Assembly: GCA_012800795.1 (NCBI GenBank)
Contig: JAAZIQ010000079.1
Location: 1 to 64,000 of the forward strand
Origin: Bacillota bacterium
GTDB taxonomy: Bacteria > Bacillota > Dethiobacteria > Dethiobacterales > Dethiobacteraceae
Length of the DNA stretch: 64,000 nt
Direction: 5' to 3'
Made by a program: the position numbers and the translations under genes
Notes under the pieces: generated by a model
Seen by the model: the letters and a program-made list of their open reading frames with translations, nothing else
What the model was told of the DNA's origin: nothing
Database searches by the model: none
Part shown: piece by piece, positions 16,093 through 25,748 of the stretch
How the letters are laid out: every line of letters starts with the position of its first letter
Numbering within the stretch: the stretch's first letter is position 1

Positions 16093-17298
16093 ATGCTGAC
16101 GGGGCAGCATATTATCCTCGGAGTTACAGGTGGCATTGCCGCTTACAAAGCAGTGGAACTTTGCAGGCTGTTTATTAAGGCCGGTGCAAAAGTGCGCGTA
16201 ATAATGACTGAAGCGGCAAAAGAGTTTGTTACCCCTTTAACCTTTCAGACAATCAGCAATCATCCTGTCTATGATCAGCTTTTTATTGGCAGTGAGCGTT
16301 TTTCAGTGGAGCATGTCGGCCTGGCTCAAGAGGCTGATCTTTTTGTTATTGCTCCGGCTACTGCCAATACTTTGGGCAAAATAGCCAATGGCATTGCCGA
16401 TAACCTTTTAACAACGACTGTAATGGCGGCCAAGTGCCCTGTTTTATTGGCTCCGGCCATGAACACAAATATGTATGAAAACCCACTGCAGCAGGAAAAT
16501 TTGCAAAAACTAGCCGCTTTTGGCTATCATTTGATTGGTCCCGAACAGGGAGAATTAGCCTGCGGGGATCAAGGGCGTGGGCGCATGTCTGAACCACAGG
16601 CAATTTTCACAGCTGCTTGTAAAATTTTAATGGCAGATCCTTTCTGGCAGGGTAGGCAAGTTTTAGTTACTGCCGGTCCTACCCGGGAAGCAATAGATCC
16701 AATACGCTTTCTTTCCAATCATTCCAGTGGAAAAATGGGCTATGCTGTTGCCGAAACAGCTGCTCTTCTGGGAGCTGAAGTTACATTAATTTCAGGACCC
16801 GTACAGCTAGAGCCACCGCCAGGTGTAAAGATGGTAGAGGTTGTATCAGCACAGGAAATGTATGAGGCTGTTTTAGACAATTTCCCTACCGCTGATGTGG
16901 TAATAAAGGCAGCGGCAGTTGCAGATTACAGACCACTGCAGCAAAGCAAAGAAAAAATAAAAAAGGGCAGTGAACTGAACCTTAATTTGATCCCAAACCC
17001 GGATATTCTTGCAGAGCTGGGTAAACAAAAGCAAAGGCAAATTTTAGTTGGTTTTGCTGCAGAGACCAATAATTTACGTGAAAATGCATTAAAAAAATTG
17101 AAACAAAAAAACTTGGATTTAATTGTTGCCAATAATGTACTGCAGGAAGGTGCCGGGTTTGCAGTTGATACCAATATTATTCAGATTTTTTACCGTACCG
17201 GAGAAAATAAAGAGTTTCCCAAAATGACTAAACAGCAAGCGGCAAAGGAAATTTTGTGCGCCGTAAAGGAACTAATAAAAAAGAACCCCGTCTATTAA
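16093..17298 (+). CDS. coaBC: Bifunctional phosphopantothenoylcysteine decarboxylase / phosphopantothenate-cysteine ligase
   Basis: A 401-residue two-domain enzyme of coenzyme A synthesis. The CoaC domain (about 1-180), a flavin enzyme, shows GGIAAYKA and the active PAMNTNMY motif and decarboxylates 4'-phosphopantothenoylcysteine. The CoaB domain (about 185-401) joins 4'-phosphopantothenate to cysteine; it shows the TAGPTREAIDPIRF start and the KAAAVADYRP motif. It is the last gene of the remA-gmk-rpoZ-coaBC run, and a bidirectional terminator overlaps its stop codon. Confidence 0.96.
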   Translation: MLTGQHIILGVTGGIAAYKAVELCRLFIKAGAKVRVIMTEAAKEFVTPLTFQTISNHPVYDQLFIGSERFSVEHVGLAQEADLFVIAPATANTLGKIANGIADNLLTTTVMAAKCPVLLAPAMNTNMYENPLQQENLQKLAAFGYHLIGPEQGELACGDQGRGRMSEPQAIFTAACKILMADPFWQGRQVLVTAGPTREAIDPIRFLSNHSSGKMGYAVAETAALLGAEVTLISGPVQLEPPPGVKMVEVVSAQEMYEAVLDNFPTADVVIKAAAVADYRPLQQSKEKIKKGSELNLNLIPNPDILAELGKQKQRQILVGFAAETNNLRENALKKLKQKNLDLIVANNVLQEGAGFAVDTNIIQIFYRTGENKEFPKMTKQQAAKEILCAVKELIKKNPVY

Positions 17299-17314
17299 TT
17301 GGCGGGGTTCTTTA
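17279..17314. terminator. Bidirectional terminator between coaBC and the spoIIM-like gene
   Basis: Stem AAGAACCCCG / CGGGGTTCTT (17281-17290 with 17303-17312). It has A-run and T-run flanks that serve the + strand coaBC transcript and the convergent minus-strand gene. Confidence 0.85.
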
Positions 17315-17330
17315 AATAGCGGAAGAAAGA

Positions 17331-17939
17331 TTAGACCGGCAATAAATTTAAAAAATGCGGCGTAATAAATATTTCTATAAAAGCTGCCACAAGAAGAAGT
17401 CCAAAAATAAAAGGAAGAGAAATGCTGATTTCCTGAAAAATTACTCGCAGTGATTCTTTACGTGATAAATTAGGCAGCGGGAAAACAACATGATAACCTA
17501 GTTTTAGCCCAAGGGCTACACTCACGAAAAATGCCGGAAGTTCGAAAATTCCATGGGGGATGACTCCTGCCAAAAGAAAAGGAATAGGTGCAACGCCTTC
17601 CTGAGTTAGCTGGAAAGCCAAGATACCTAACACAGAGCCATTGGCAATGGCTGAAATTAATGTAGGTATTCCTAAAAAGATCCCTAAAAAAATAATTTGA
17701 GCAGTGGCAAAGATATTATTTACAATCAATAGCATTACGCCTTTCAGGGCAGAAACATTAAAGATTTCTTCTCCTAGATCCTGCAGTGCTGCCATTAAAT
17801 TTTCTTCCAGCAAAGTTATAAGTTCAGGTTTTTGCGTTAAAGCTGAATAAGATAAGGCTACTCCCCCTAAAAAAAAGAGGAATGCCAAAACTAGCCAAGA
17901 GCGATTTTCCCGAATTACTGCCAAAAAGTTTTTTGTCAT
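17331..17939 (-). CDS. SpoIIM/DUF95-family membrane protein
   Basis: A 202-residue integral membrane protein with about five hydrophobic helices and the family motif HGIFELPA. SpoIIM works with SpoIID and SpoIIP in septal peptidoglycan remodelling during engulfment, but the wider DUF95 family also occurs outside sporulation. This copy is isolated from other sporulation genes and may be a paralogue. ATG17939 lies behind AAAGGAGG. A longer frame starting at 17960 would begin inside the predicted -10 box. It is divergent from priA and inserted into an otherwise conserved coaBC-priA junction. Confidence 0.8.
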   Translation of the reverse strand: MTKNFLAVIRENRSWLVLAFLFFLGGVALSYSALTQKPELITLLEENLMAALQDLGEEIFNVSALKGVMLLIVNNIFATAQIIFLGIFLGIPTLISAIANGSVLGILAFQLTQEGVAPIPFLLAGVIPHGIFELPAFFVSVALGLKLGYHVVFPLPNLSRKESLRVIFQEISISLPFIFGLLLVAAFIEIFITPHFLNLLPV

Positions 17940-17958
17940 AATTCTACCTCCTTTACTC

Positions 17959-17988
17959 ATTATACTGCTGCCTGCTCAACTTTTGCAA
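17959..17988 (-). promoter_or_regulatory. Promoter for the spoIIM-like gene (minus strand)
   Basis: Read on the minus strand: TTGCAA (17988-17983), an 18-base spacer, TATAAT (17964-17959). The predicted leader is only about 13 bases. It resembles a vegetative sigma-A promoter rather than a sporulation one. Confidence 0.65.
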
Positions 17989-18065
17989 GATCAATGTATC
18001 AGACGCAAAGGTGAAGGGGGCCCTGGTGTTGAATATCAAAGTAAGAAAAAGTATTGGAGGAAAAC

Positions 18066-20258
18066 GTGAAAAAATTTGCTGACATCATTATTAATATTCA
18101 TTCTTTACCGACAGAACATCCTTTTACATATCTTATTCCTGAACATTTAAGCGAAATTGCCGTAGGCTGCCGTGTGCTTGTTCCTTTTGGTTCGCGTAAA
18201 GTAGAAGGTTTTTGTGTGCGTTTGCATAATCAAATGCCGGACACAAATACACAATTAAAAACAATAATTAAAGTATTGGATGAACAAGCGGTTTTGACTC
18301 CTGAATTAATTGCACTATCTACCTGGGCTGCAGACTATTATCTCTGTAAGCAGGTTGATTTCCTAGCAGCAATGGTGCCGGCAAAGGGAAGAACCGGTGT
18401 AGGGCTGCGTGCTAAAAGAGTAAAAACGGCCTATATTACAGAGGAAGGCTTTGCGGCTCAGCCTAAAGGTAAAAAGCAAGCATTGGCCTTAAAGCTGCTA
18501 CGTCAGAATAAATCACTGACGCTCAGCAGGCTGGCGCAGGCAGGCGTCAGCTCTGCCACTGTACGTACGCTGGCGCAAAAAGGTTGGGTGAAGATTGCCA
18601 GAAGGCAAGTCCGCCGGGATCCTTTAGCTGACTTGGAAGTAAACAAGGAAGAGCCCATCGTTTTAACCGAGGCACAAAAAAAAGCATTGACCTGTATTAA
18701 TAAAGATGTTTCACAAAAACCTTTTTTATTGTTCGGAGTAACGGGGAGCGGAAAAACAGAAATTTATTTACAGGCCATTGCCGAAAGACTGGAGCAGGGT
18801 GAAGCCAGTATTGTCCTGGTTCCTGAAATTGCTTTAACACCACAGATGACGGAGCGTTTTGTCAGTCGTTTCGGGGATTTGGTAGCTGTTTTACACAGCC
18901 GTCTTTCGGCAGGAGAACGTTACGATGAATGGTGCCGTGTGGCAAATGGTGAGGCTCTGGTTGTAATCGGTGCCCGTTCTGCAGTTTTTGCACCGGTACA
19001 AAAACTGGGTTTAATCATTTTAGATGAAGAACATGAATCTACTTATAAGCAGGAAGAGCGGCCACATTATCATGCGCGGGAAATTGCTTTATGGCGGGCT
19101 AAATGGCATAAAGCCACTGTGATCTTAGGCAGTGCCACTCCATCCCTGGAATCCTACCGGAACGCCCAGTGCGGGAATTATATTTTGCTGCAATTGCCTG
19201 AACGCATTGCTGATAGATCTTTGCCATCTGTAGAGATTGTTGATATGCGACAGGAGCTAAAAGATGGGCACAAAAGTATTTTTAGCCGGACGCTTATTGC
19301 TGCGCTGCAAGATACATTGCAAAAGAAACAACAGGCCATATTATTTCTTAACCGCCGGGGTTATGCTACTTTCGTTCTGTGCCGCGAATGCGGCCATGTC
19401 ATGCGCTGTCCGGACTGCAATGTTTCTTTAAAATATCACCTGCCCAATAAAGAATTGTGCTGCCACTATTGCGATTTTACTGCTCCTTATCCCGATAGCT
19501 GTCCAAACTGTAGAGGGCGCTATATCAAGTATTTCGGTACCGGCACACAAAAAGTTGAAGCTGAATTATGTAAGCAATTTCCTGGAATACGTGTTATGCG
19601 ACTTGATGCGGACACTGCCAGTAAAAAGGGGCAGTACCAGAAAGTACTTGGCAGTTTTAAGCGGCAGGAAGCTGATGTTTTGGTGGGAACACAAATGATT
19701 GCCAAAGGTCATGATTTCCCCAATGTTACCCTGGTGGGAGTAATTACAGCCGACACTGCTCTTAATTTACCTGATTTAAGGGCCGGCGAGAGGACTTTTC
19801 AACTGCTGACTCAAGTGGCAGGGCGTGCCGGCCGCGGTTCTTTGGCGGGTAGAGTGGTTGTGCAGACATATACACCGGAACATTATGCAATATTGGCGGC
19901 TAAAAATCATGATTTTGAGGTATTTTATGCGCAGGAGAGCAAATTGCGCCTTGAGTTGGACTATCCTCCCTTTAGTTTTCTCATCCGCTTATTAATAAGC
20001 GGCGAGAATGAGGGGCAAGTTATCAATGCTTGTTATTTTTTGGTTTCAGCTTTGGCAGATTCAGTCGATGTTTTGGGACCTTCCCCTTGCCCTATTGAAA
20101 AAGTCCGGGGACGCTACCGCTGGCACATTCTGGTTCGTGGTAAAGAATTAGATCTGATTCGCAGGTCTGTTAAAGCGGTAGCGGCGGAATTTTCCCAAAG
20201 TGCATTCGCAGGGGGTGTACGTTTGACACTGGACGTGGAACCACAGAATTTATTATAA
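18066..20258 (+). CDS. priA: Primosomal protein N' (replication restart helicase PriA)
   Basis: A 730-residue 3'-5' DNA helicase that reloads the replisome at collapsed forks. An N-terminal DNA-binding region (about 1-200) is followed by helicase motifs: Walker A GVTGSGKTE, DEEHE box, GSATPSLES. A zinc-binding insertion has paired cysteines (CRECGHVMRCPDC ... CHYC ... CPNC), and the C-terminal motif VAGRAGR follows. GTG18066 sits seven bases after GGAGG; an upstream ATG at 18054 overlaps that site. The genes def and fmt follow in the usual order. Confidence 0.96.
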   Translation: MKKFADIIINIHSLPTEHPFTYLIPEHLSEIAVGCRVLVPFGSRKVEGFCVRLHNQMPDTNTQLKTIIKVLDEQAVLTPELIALSTWAADYYLCKQVDFLAAMVPAKGRTGVGLRAKRVKTAYITEEGFAAQPKGKKQALALKLLRQNKSLTLSRLAQAGVSSATVRTLAQKGWVKIARRQVRRDPLADLEVNKEEPIVLTEAQKKALTCINKDVSQKPFLLFGVTGSGKTEIYLQAIAERLEQGEASIVLVPEIALTPQMTERFVSRFGDLVAVLHSRLSAGERYDEWCRVANGEALVVIGARSAVFAPVQKLGLIILDEEHESTYKQEERPHYHAREIALWRAKWHKATVILGSATPSLESYRNAQCGNYILLQLPERIADRSLPSVEIVDMRQELKDGHKSIFSRTLIAALQDTLQKKQQAILFLNRRGYATFVLCRECGHVMRCPDCNVSLKYHLPNKELCCHYCDFTAPYPDSCPNCRGRYIKYFGTGTQKVEAELCKQFPGIRVMRLDADTASKKGQYQKVLGSFKRQEADVLVGTQMIAKGHDFPNVTLVGVITADTALNLPDLRAGERTFQLLTQVAGRAGRGSLAGRVVVQTYTPEHYAILAAKNHDFEVFYAQESKLRLELDYPPFSFLIRLLISGENEGQVINACYFLVSALADSVDVLGPSPCPIEKVRGRYRWHILVRGKELDLIRRSVKAVAAEFSQSAFAGGVRLTLDVEPQNLL

Positions 20259-20294
20259 TATATATAAAGTAGTTATGACGAGAGGAAGATTGCC

Positions 20295-20762
20295 ATGGCT
20301 CTACGCCAGATCCGGAAAAATGGCGACCCGGTGTTACGTCAAAAAGCACACCCGGTTAAAAAAATAACGCCGCAAATAATTAAACTGCTTAATGATATGG
20401 CAGAAACCATGTATGATGCCAATGGTGTGGGCTTAGCAGCACCACAGATAGGTATTTCTAAAAGATTAATAGTAATCGATGTGGCTGATGAACATAATTT
20501 GCTGAAGTTAATTAACCCGGAAATTATTGCGTCTAGCGGTAAAGAAACAGCCATTGAAGGCTGTCTCAGTTTTCCCGGCATTGCCGGTGAAGTGGAGAGA
20601 GCAGAAGCGGTAACGGTACGAGCATTAATACCTGCAGGAGATACGATTGAACTAAAAGCCACCGGCTTATTGGCAAGAGCACTGCAACATGAGATAGACC
20701 ATCTGGATGGTATTCTTTTTGTGGACAGAGTCAGCCGCTTTGTGGAAGTGGAAAAAAAGTAG
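20295..20762 (+). CDS. def: Peptide deformylase
   Basis: A 155-residue metalloenzyme that removes the formyl group from the initiator methionine of new proteins. All three motifs are present: [10 protein letters not shown] (about 44-53), EGCLSFPG with the metal-binding Cys, and HEIDHLDG with the two metal His and catalytic Glu. It is followed after 18 bases by fmt, the enzyme that adds the formyl group. Confidence 0.97.
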   Translation: MALRQIRKNGDPVLRQKAHPVKKITPQIIKLLNDMAETMYDANGVGLAAPQIGISKRLIVIDVADEHNLLKLINPEIIASSGKETAIEGCLSFPGIAGEVERAEAVTVRALIPAGDTIELKATGLLARALQHEIDHLDGILFVDRVSRFVEVEKK

Positions 20763-20780
20763 TATATAGGGTGGATCTTT

Positions 20781-21713
20781 ATGGAAAAAACACGCCTTGT
20801 TTTTATGGGTACGCCAGAATTTGCAGTACCCTCTCTTCTTACTTTACATGAACAGTGTGACATTCTGGCGGTTGTTACTCAACCGGATAAACCGGCAGGA
20901 CGTGGTAGAAAACTGACAGCACCGCCTGTAAAGCTGGCAGCACAGCAGCTGGGTCTTCACGTTAAACAACCACTGAATTTGCACCAAAAAGATTTTATAG
21001 CTTGGCTGCAGGCGCTGCATCCGGATTATATAATAACATGTGCCTATGGAAAAATATTACCGCCCGTGATCTTAACCATTCCCCAAAAGGCTGCGCTTAA
21101 TATTCATGCTTCATTACTGCCACGCCATCGGGGAGCGGCACCAATCCATCGAGCTATCATGGCCGGCGATAAAGAAAGCGGGATCACCATTATGCTTATG
21201 GATGAAGGCATGGACACAGGCGATATCGTTTTGTGTCAAGCTATTCCCATTCACAGTAATGATACGGCCGGGACTTTACACGATAAACTGGCGGAACTGG
21301 GGGCAGACTTAATTGTGAAGGCCATAAAACAGATAAATGAAGGTACAGCACGATATCAAAAGCAAAAAGAATGTTTGGCAACTTATGCCGAACCGTTAAA
21401 GAGTGAAGATGAGAGAATTAATTGGTGCAACTCAACTGAATCGATTCATAATCAGGTACGGGGTATGAATCCTTGGCCTGGTGCGTATACTGAATTAAAC
21501 GGTATACGGTTAAAAGTCTGGGAAGGCCAGCCAAGTGAAGGCCAAGGCCGACCATGTGGCTCTGTTTTGGCAAAAAGCTCTGCAGGTTTAGTGGTTGCTA
21601 CCGGCGATGGAGCATACTTAATTACAAAATTGCAGCCGCAGGGGAAAAAGATCATGTCTGCAGCTGCTTTCTTGCGCGGCCATCACATCTCATTAGGTAC
21701 GGTGCTTGGTTAA
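20781..21713 (+). CDS. fmt: Methionyl-tRNA formyltransferase
   Basis: A 310-residue enzyme that formylates Met-tRNA(fMet) using 10-formyltetrahydrofolate. The N-terminal formyltransferase fold shows MGTPEFAVPSL, the folate-site motif SLLPRHRGAAPI with the catalytic Asn-x-His upstream (NIHASLLP), and MDEGMDTGDI. The C-terminal OB-like domain (about 205-310) binds tRNA. It is coupled to def by a short gap. Confidence 0.97.
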   Translation: MEKTRLVFMGTPEFAVPSLLTLHEQCDILAVVTQPDKPAGRGRKLTAPPVKLAAQQLGLHVKQPLNLHQKDFIAWLQALHPDYIITCAYGKILPPVILTIPQKAALNIHASLLPRHRGAAPIHRAIMAGDKESGITIMLMDEGMDTGDIVLCQAIPIHSNDTAGTLHDKLAELGADLIVKAIKQINEGTARYQKQKECLATYAEPLKSEDERINWCNSTESIHNQVRGMNPWPGAYTELNGIRLKVWEGQPSEGQGRPCGSVLAKSSAGLVVATGDGAYLITKLQPQGKKIMSAAAFLRGHHISLGTVLG

Positions 21714-21741
21714 ATTAATCTAGTTAAGGAGATGTGTGGCA

Positions 21742-22494
21742 ATGATTAGAAAGCGTCTTTATCTTGGCTTATTGGCCGGTACCATGCTTTTTTTATCAGG
21801 AATGCTTGTCTATATTTGGCTGTCTTTTTTTCGGCAGGATACCGGAGCCCTACGCTATCTTCTTTTTGTGATTGTAATGCTTATATTGGCAGGATTAACA
21901 ATTGTGGTGATAGGCTTTTTAGGAATTATTTTTTCCTTGTTAGCAGAAAAAGATCTTGCTATTTTGCATAAACCGATGAACTATACTTTTTCCCTACTTT
22001 ATCCCATTGTAATCTGGTTGGGTAAATTATTAAAAATTGCACAGGACAGAATTCAATGCTCTTTTGTTGAAGTCAATAATCAATTGGTAAGGGCGCAGCG
22101 TAGTAAGATAAAACCTGAAAAACTGCTGGTACTCTTACCGCACTGTTTGCAAACAGCAGAATGTACAAAGCGCATTACTATTCGTACTGAAAATTGCGTA
22201 CGTTGTGGAAATTGCCCTGTGGGCGGGATTCTAGATCTTTGTGATTATTATGGTGTTCATGTTAAAATTGCCACCGGAGGCACAATAGCAAGGGATGCAG
22301 TGAAAAAACTCAAACCACAAGCTATTGTGGCAGTAGCATGTGAAAGAGATCTAACCAGCGGTATTCTTGACTGCATTCCGCTACCTGTTTTGGGTGTGCC
22401 GAATACTAAACCCAATGGGCCTTGTTTTAATACACTGGTAAATCTGACAGATGTGGAGAAAGCCATTTTATTTTTTGTTGCCGAAGCTGTCTAG
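21742..22494 (+). CDS. DUF116 membrane protein with cysteine motifs
   Basis: A 250-residue protein with two N-terminal membrane helices (about 8-30 and 40-65). The cytoplasmic domain holds a CxxCGNC-type cluster (about residues 150-156), plus Cys in ACERD and the PNGPCFNT end. The pattern matches DUF116; the function is unknown, and the cysteines suggest metal or Fe-S binding. ATG21742 is ten bases from AAGGAG; a GTG at 21736 with four-base spacing is the alternative. It lies between fmt and the yugP-like gene, an arrangement I associate with Clostridia. Confidence 0.85.
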   Translation: MIRKRLYLGLLAGTMLFLSGMLVYIWLSFFRQDTGALRYLLFVIVMLILAGLTIVVIGFLGIIFSLLAEKDLAILHKPMNYTFSLLYPIVIWLGKLLKIAQDRIQCSFVEVNNQLVRAQRSKIKPEKLLVLLPHCLQTAECTKRITIRTENCVRCGNCPVGGILDLCDYYGVHVKIATGGTIARDAVKKLKPQAIVAVACERDLTSGILDCIPLPVLGVPNTKPNGPCFNTLVNLTDVEKAILFFVAEAV

Positions 22495-22524
22495 TAGTAA
22501 AAATAATTTGGGGGAGGGAAAAAT

Positions 22525-23211
22525 ATGTGGTTTTATTATGACACAACTTGGATTATAGTCTTGCCGGCATTGTTGCTTACAGTGTGGGCACAAAGCCGTG
22601 TACAGTCAACATACCACCGTTATGCTCGTGTTTATGCCCGCTCCGGAATGACAGGTGCACAGGTAGCAAGACGCTTGCTGGACGAGGCAGGTTTGTATGA
22701 TATTCCTGTACAGCAGACACCTGGCTATCTTACAGATCATTTTGATCCGAAAAGCCGTGTTATTCGCCTTTCGCCCGGCGTTTACCAGGGTTCTTCCCTG
22801 GCTGCCTTAGGCATAGCAGCCCACGAAACAGGTCATGCCCTTCAGCATGCTGAGGGTTATATTCCTTTGGCATTCCGAAATAACATTTTTCCTATCGCCC
22901 ACATCGGTTCGCAGCTGGCCTTTCCGCTTTTTTTCATGGGCCTATTTTTCGGCTCGCTGCAGGGACTAATGACGGTAGGTATTTTTCTCTTTACATTCGC
23001 TGTGCTATTTCAACTGGTAACATTACCGGTAGAATTTAATGCTTCCAGCCGGGCAATTGCACTGCTGTCTGAAAGCGGTTATTTGGCATCTAACGAAATA
23101 CAGCCTACCAAGGAAGTATTAAATGCTGCGGCACTCACATATTTGGCCGCTGCTGCAGTATCCATCACACAGCTGATACGTTTGCTAATTTTACGTGACC
23201 GGAGAAGATAA
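22525..23211 (+). CDS. YugP-family neutral zinc metallopeptidase
   Basis: A 228-residue membrane metallopeptidase of the YugP family (PF04298). It has an N-terminal hydrophobic helix, a zinc site HETGH near residues 95-100 inside a helix, further membrane segments (about 125-180), and the conserved VEFNASSRAI stretch that carries the third ligand. The substrate is unknown. ATG22525 follows GGGGGAGGG. The next gene, rsmB, starts one base after its stop. Confidence 0.88.
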   Translation: MWFYYDTTWIIVLPALLLTVWAQSRVQSTYHRYARVYARSGMTGAQVARRLLDEAGLYDIPVQQTPGYLTDHFDPKSRVIRLSPGVYQGSSLAALGIAAHETGHALQHAEGYIPLAFRNNIFPIAHIGSQLAFPLFFMGLFFGSLQGLMTVGIFLFTFAVLFQLVTLPVEFNASSRAIALLSESGYLASNEIQPTKEVLNAAALTYLAAAAVSITQLIRLLILRDRRR

Positions 23212-23212
23212 G

Positions 23213-24574
23213 ATGACCAAAAAGAAAAAGATAAATGCTCGGGAAGCTAGCTTATATGCACTGAAAAAAATAGCAGAAGAGGGCGCATACGCTAATTTAG
23301 CTTTAACAGAAGTGCTTTCTACTTATAAGATGGATTTTCGGGATAGGAAACTAGCCACTGAAATTACCTATGGTGTTATTACCTATCAACTAACTTTAGA
23401 CTGGCTTATTGAACAAATAACAGGTCGGCCGGCTGAAAAGCTGGATCGGCCTGTTTTGCATGCTTTACGCATTGGTTTTTACCAGCTTTTTTATTTGGAT
23501 CGCATCCCGGCGCCAGCCATTGTTTACTCAACGGTTGAACTAATAAAAAGGGGAAAGAAAAGGGCTTTAGCACCCTTTGTTAACGGAGTGATGCGTGGTG
23601 CCATTCGGAAAAAGGATAGCATAGCTTGGCCTGATCCTCAAAGAAACCTTCTTGACTATTTAGTACTCCGTTATTCGCATCCTGCCTGGTTGGTGAAACG
23701 CTGGCTGAAGCGGTTGGGAAGAACGGAAACAGAAAAATTACTGGCGGCAAATAATGTAATTCCTCCCACTTCGGTTCGAGTCAATACTTTGCGTATAGGG
23801 CGGACACAGCTTATAGACAGATTAAAAAAAGAGAAAATAACCGTTACGCCAAGCTCCATTGTGCCTGATGGGCTCCTGGTGGAAAAGGGAGGAAAACTTA
23901 CGGCTCTTCCTGCTTATCGTGACGGCTTGTTTCAGATCCAGGGTGAAAGTGCCATGCTGACGTCGCATATTTTGCAACCTAAGCCAGGAGCAAAAGTATT
24001 AGATGGATGTAGTGCTCCAGGAGGTAAAACAACCCATCTTGCTCAGCTAATGAAAAATAAAGGTCAGATTATTGCACTTGATCTTTATGAACATCGCCTG
24101 GCATTGGTTGAAGCAGCCGCTCAAAGACTGGGGATAGAGATTATTGAAACAAAATGTGCTGATATAACTGAATTTTGTCGGCATAATCAAGAAGAATTCG
24201 ATTATGTTTTACTGGATGTACCTTGTTCGGGCTTGGGGGTTATCAGACGCAAGCCGGATATAAAATGGCGTCGGCAGGAAAATGATATTGAAACGCTTGC
24301 TCAAATGCAGAGACAGATAATTAATGCAGCCGCCATTGCCCTTAAGCCGGGAGGGACGCTTGTTTATAGTACATGCACCAATGAGCCGGAAGAAACTGAC
24401 TTACAGGTGGAAAAATTTTTAGCAGCACATCCTGAATTTGCAGCTATGGACTTTGCTTCAGCTCTGCCAACGCAATTGTCTGGTACAGTGGGAAAGAATG
24501 GTATCCAGCTCTTCCCGCATTTACACCATGTTGACGGCTTTTTTATCGCTAAACTGCAAAAAAAACATTCCTGA
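23213..24574 (+). CDS. rsmB: 16S rRNA (cytosine-967-C5)-methyltransferase RsmB
   Basis: A 453-residue methyltransferase that modifies C967 of 16S rRNA using S-adenosylmethionine. The N-terminal NusB-like RNA-binding domain (about 1-140) precedes the Rossmann catalytic domain with APGGKTTHL (SAM site). The VPCSG and STCT motifs carry the two catalytic cysteines. ATG23213 follows GGAGAAG; an upstream in-frame GTG at 23195 overlaps the yugP-like gene and lacks a ribosome site. Confidence 0.95.
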   Translation: MTKKKKINAREASLYALKKIAEEGAYANLALTEVLSTYKMDFRDRKLATEITYGVITYQLTLDWLIEQITGRPAEKLDRPVLHALRIGFYQLFYLDRIPAPAIVYSTVELIKRGKKRALAPFVNGVMRGAIRKKDSIAWPDPQRNLLDYLVLRYSHPAWLVKRWLKRLGRTETEKLLAANNVIPPTSVRVNTLRIGRTQLIDRLKKEKITVTPSSIVPDGLLVEKGGKLTALPAYRDGLFQIQGESAMLTSHILQPKPGAKVLDGCSAPGGKTTHLAQLMKNKGQIIALDLYEHRLALVEAAAQRLGIEIIETKCADITEFCRHNQEEFDYVLLDVPCSGLGVIRRKPDIKWRRQENDIETLAQMQRQIINAAAIALKPGGTLVYSTCTNEPEETDLQVEKFLAAHPEFAAMDFASALPTQLSGTVGKNGIQLFPHLHHVDGFFIAKLQKKHS

Positions 24575-24606
24575 AAGCATTAAGCTGCGTTTAGCATCGG
24601 ACTTTA

Positions 24607-24635
24607 TTGATTTTTTAAGCCTGTTTTGATATACT
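24607..24635 (+). promoter_or_regulatory. Promoter for rlmN-prpC-prkC
   Basis: TTGATT at 24607-24612, a 17-base spacer, and TATACT at 24630-24635 preceded by TGA (extended -10). It lies 62 bases upstream of the rlmN GTG. Confidence 0.65.
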
Positions 24636-24697
24636 TGCGCTAGCAAAACGAGAATACATATTTTTCAGATTAGTTTGCCCGATAAGGACGTGTAAGC

Positions 24698-25747
24698 GTG
24701 AAAATAAATCTGCTGGCTTTAACTCCTGCTGAAGTTGCAGCATTGGTGGAAAGATTGGGCGAGCCTGCCTATCGGGCCACGCAAATTCTGGATTGGCTCT
24801 GGCATAAAGGCGCGGTAAGTTTTGCCCAGATGTCAAACCTGCCGATGTCCTTAAGGCAGAAACTGGAGCAGCAGGCTGAGATTGGTTTTTTGGAAGTGCT
24901 GGCTAAACAGAAATCGGTAGATGGTACTGAAAAAATACTTTTTGCCCTTGCCGACGGACAGACGGTAGAGACTGTTATTTTACCTTATGATATTGGAGAA
25001 AGCGCCTGCATATCTACACAAGTGGGCTGTCGCATGGGTTGTGCTTTTTGTGCCTCCGGTCAGCCGGGTTTTATTCGCAATTTAACCGCTGCTGAAATAA
25101 TGGCGCAAGTTTTATATGTTCGTAATCTTTTACAGCGCAGAGGAAGAAAACTTAAAAATATGGTTTTAATGGGAACGGGTGAGCCACTTGATAACTGGGA
25201 CGCCACTATTGCCTTTTTAGAGGCAGTAAAAGATCCGCAAAGATTGGCTATGAGTTTGCGGCATATTACACTTTCCACCTGCGGCCTTGTTCCCAAAATT
25301 CTAGCCTTGGCGGAAAAGGGCTGGCCTTTAAATTTGGCGGTTTCATTACACGCTCCCAATAATAAAATCCGCAGCCGCTTAATGCCCATAAATAAAAAAT
25401 ATCCCTTGGAGAAATTACTGCCGGCTTGTGACCAATATGTTACAAAAACCGGCCGTAGAGTTACTTATGAATATATATTGCTAGCCGGAATCAATGACGA
25501 AATAAGGCATGCACATGAATTAGCACAGAAACTCTCCGGCAGAATATGCCACGTTAATTTAATTCCTTTTAACGCTGTGCCGGGTCTGCAGTGGCAGCCT
25601 AGCCCGAAAGAAAAAGTAGTAGCTTTTTGCCATGTTTTAAAAAGCTATGGTATTAACGCTACTATTCGCAGAAAAATGGGTGCCGACATAGCAGCGGCCT
25701 GTGGTCAGCTGAGGAATATCTGCAGGGATAGAATGAGGGGTGAATAG
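24698..25747 (+). CDS. rlmN: Dual-specificity 23S rRNA/tRNA adenine-2 methyltransferase RlmN
   Basis: A 349-residue radical-SAM enzyme that methylates C2 of A2503 in 23S rRNA and of A37 in some tRNAs. The [4Fe-4S] motif CRMGCAFC is near residues 112-119. The methyl-carrying and resolving cysteines fit the C-terminal AACGQLR and the upstream STCG context. It starts GTG24698 behind a poor ribosome site (AAGGACG). The phosphatase gene prpC begins one base after its stop. Confidence 0.95.
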   Translation: MKINLLALTPAEVAALVERLGEPAYRATQILDWLWHKGAVSFAQMSNLPMSLRQKLEQQAEIGFLEVLAKQKSVDGTEKILFALADGQTVETVILPYDIGESACISTQVGCRMGCAFCASGQPGFIRNLTAAEIMAQVLYVRNLLQRRGRKLKNMVLMGTGEPLDNWDATIAFLEAVKDPQRLAMSLRHITLSTCGLVPKILALAEKGWPLNLAVSLHAPNNKIRSRLMPINKKYPLEKLLPACDQYVTKTGRRVTYEYILLAGINDEIRHAHELAQKLSGRICHVNLIPFNAVPGLQWQPSPKEKVVAFCHVLKSYGINATIRRKMGADIAAACGQLRNICRDRMRGE

Positions 25748-25748
25748 G

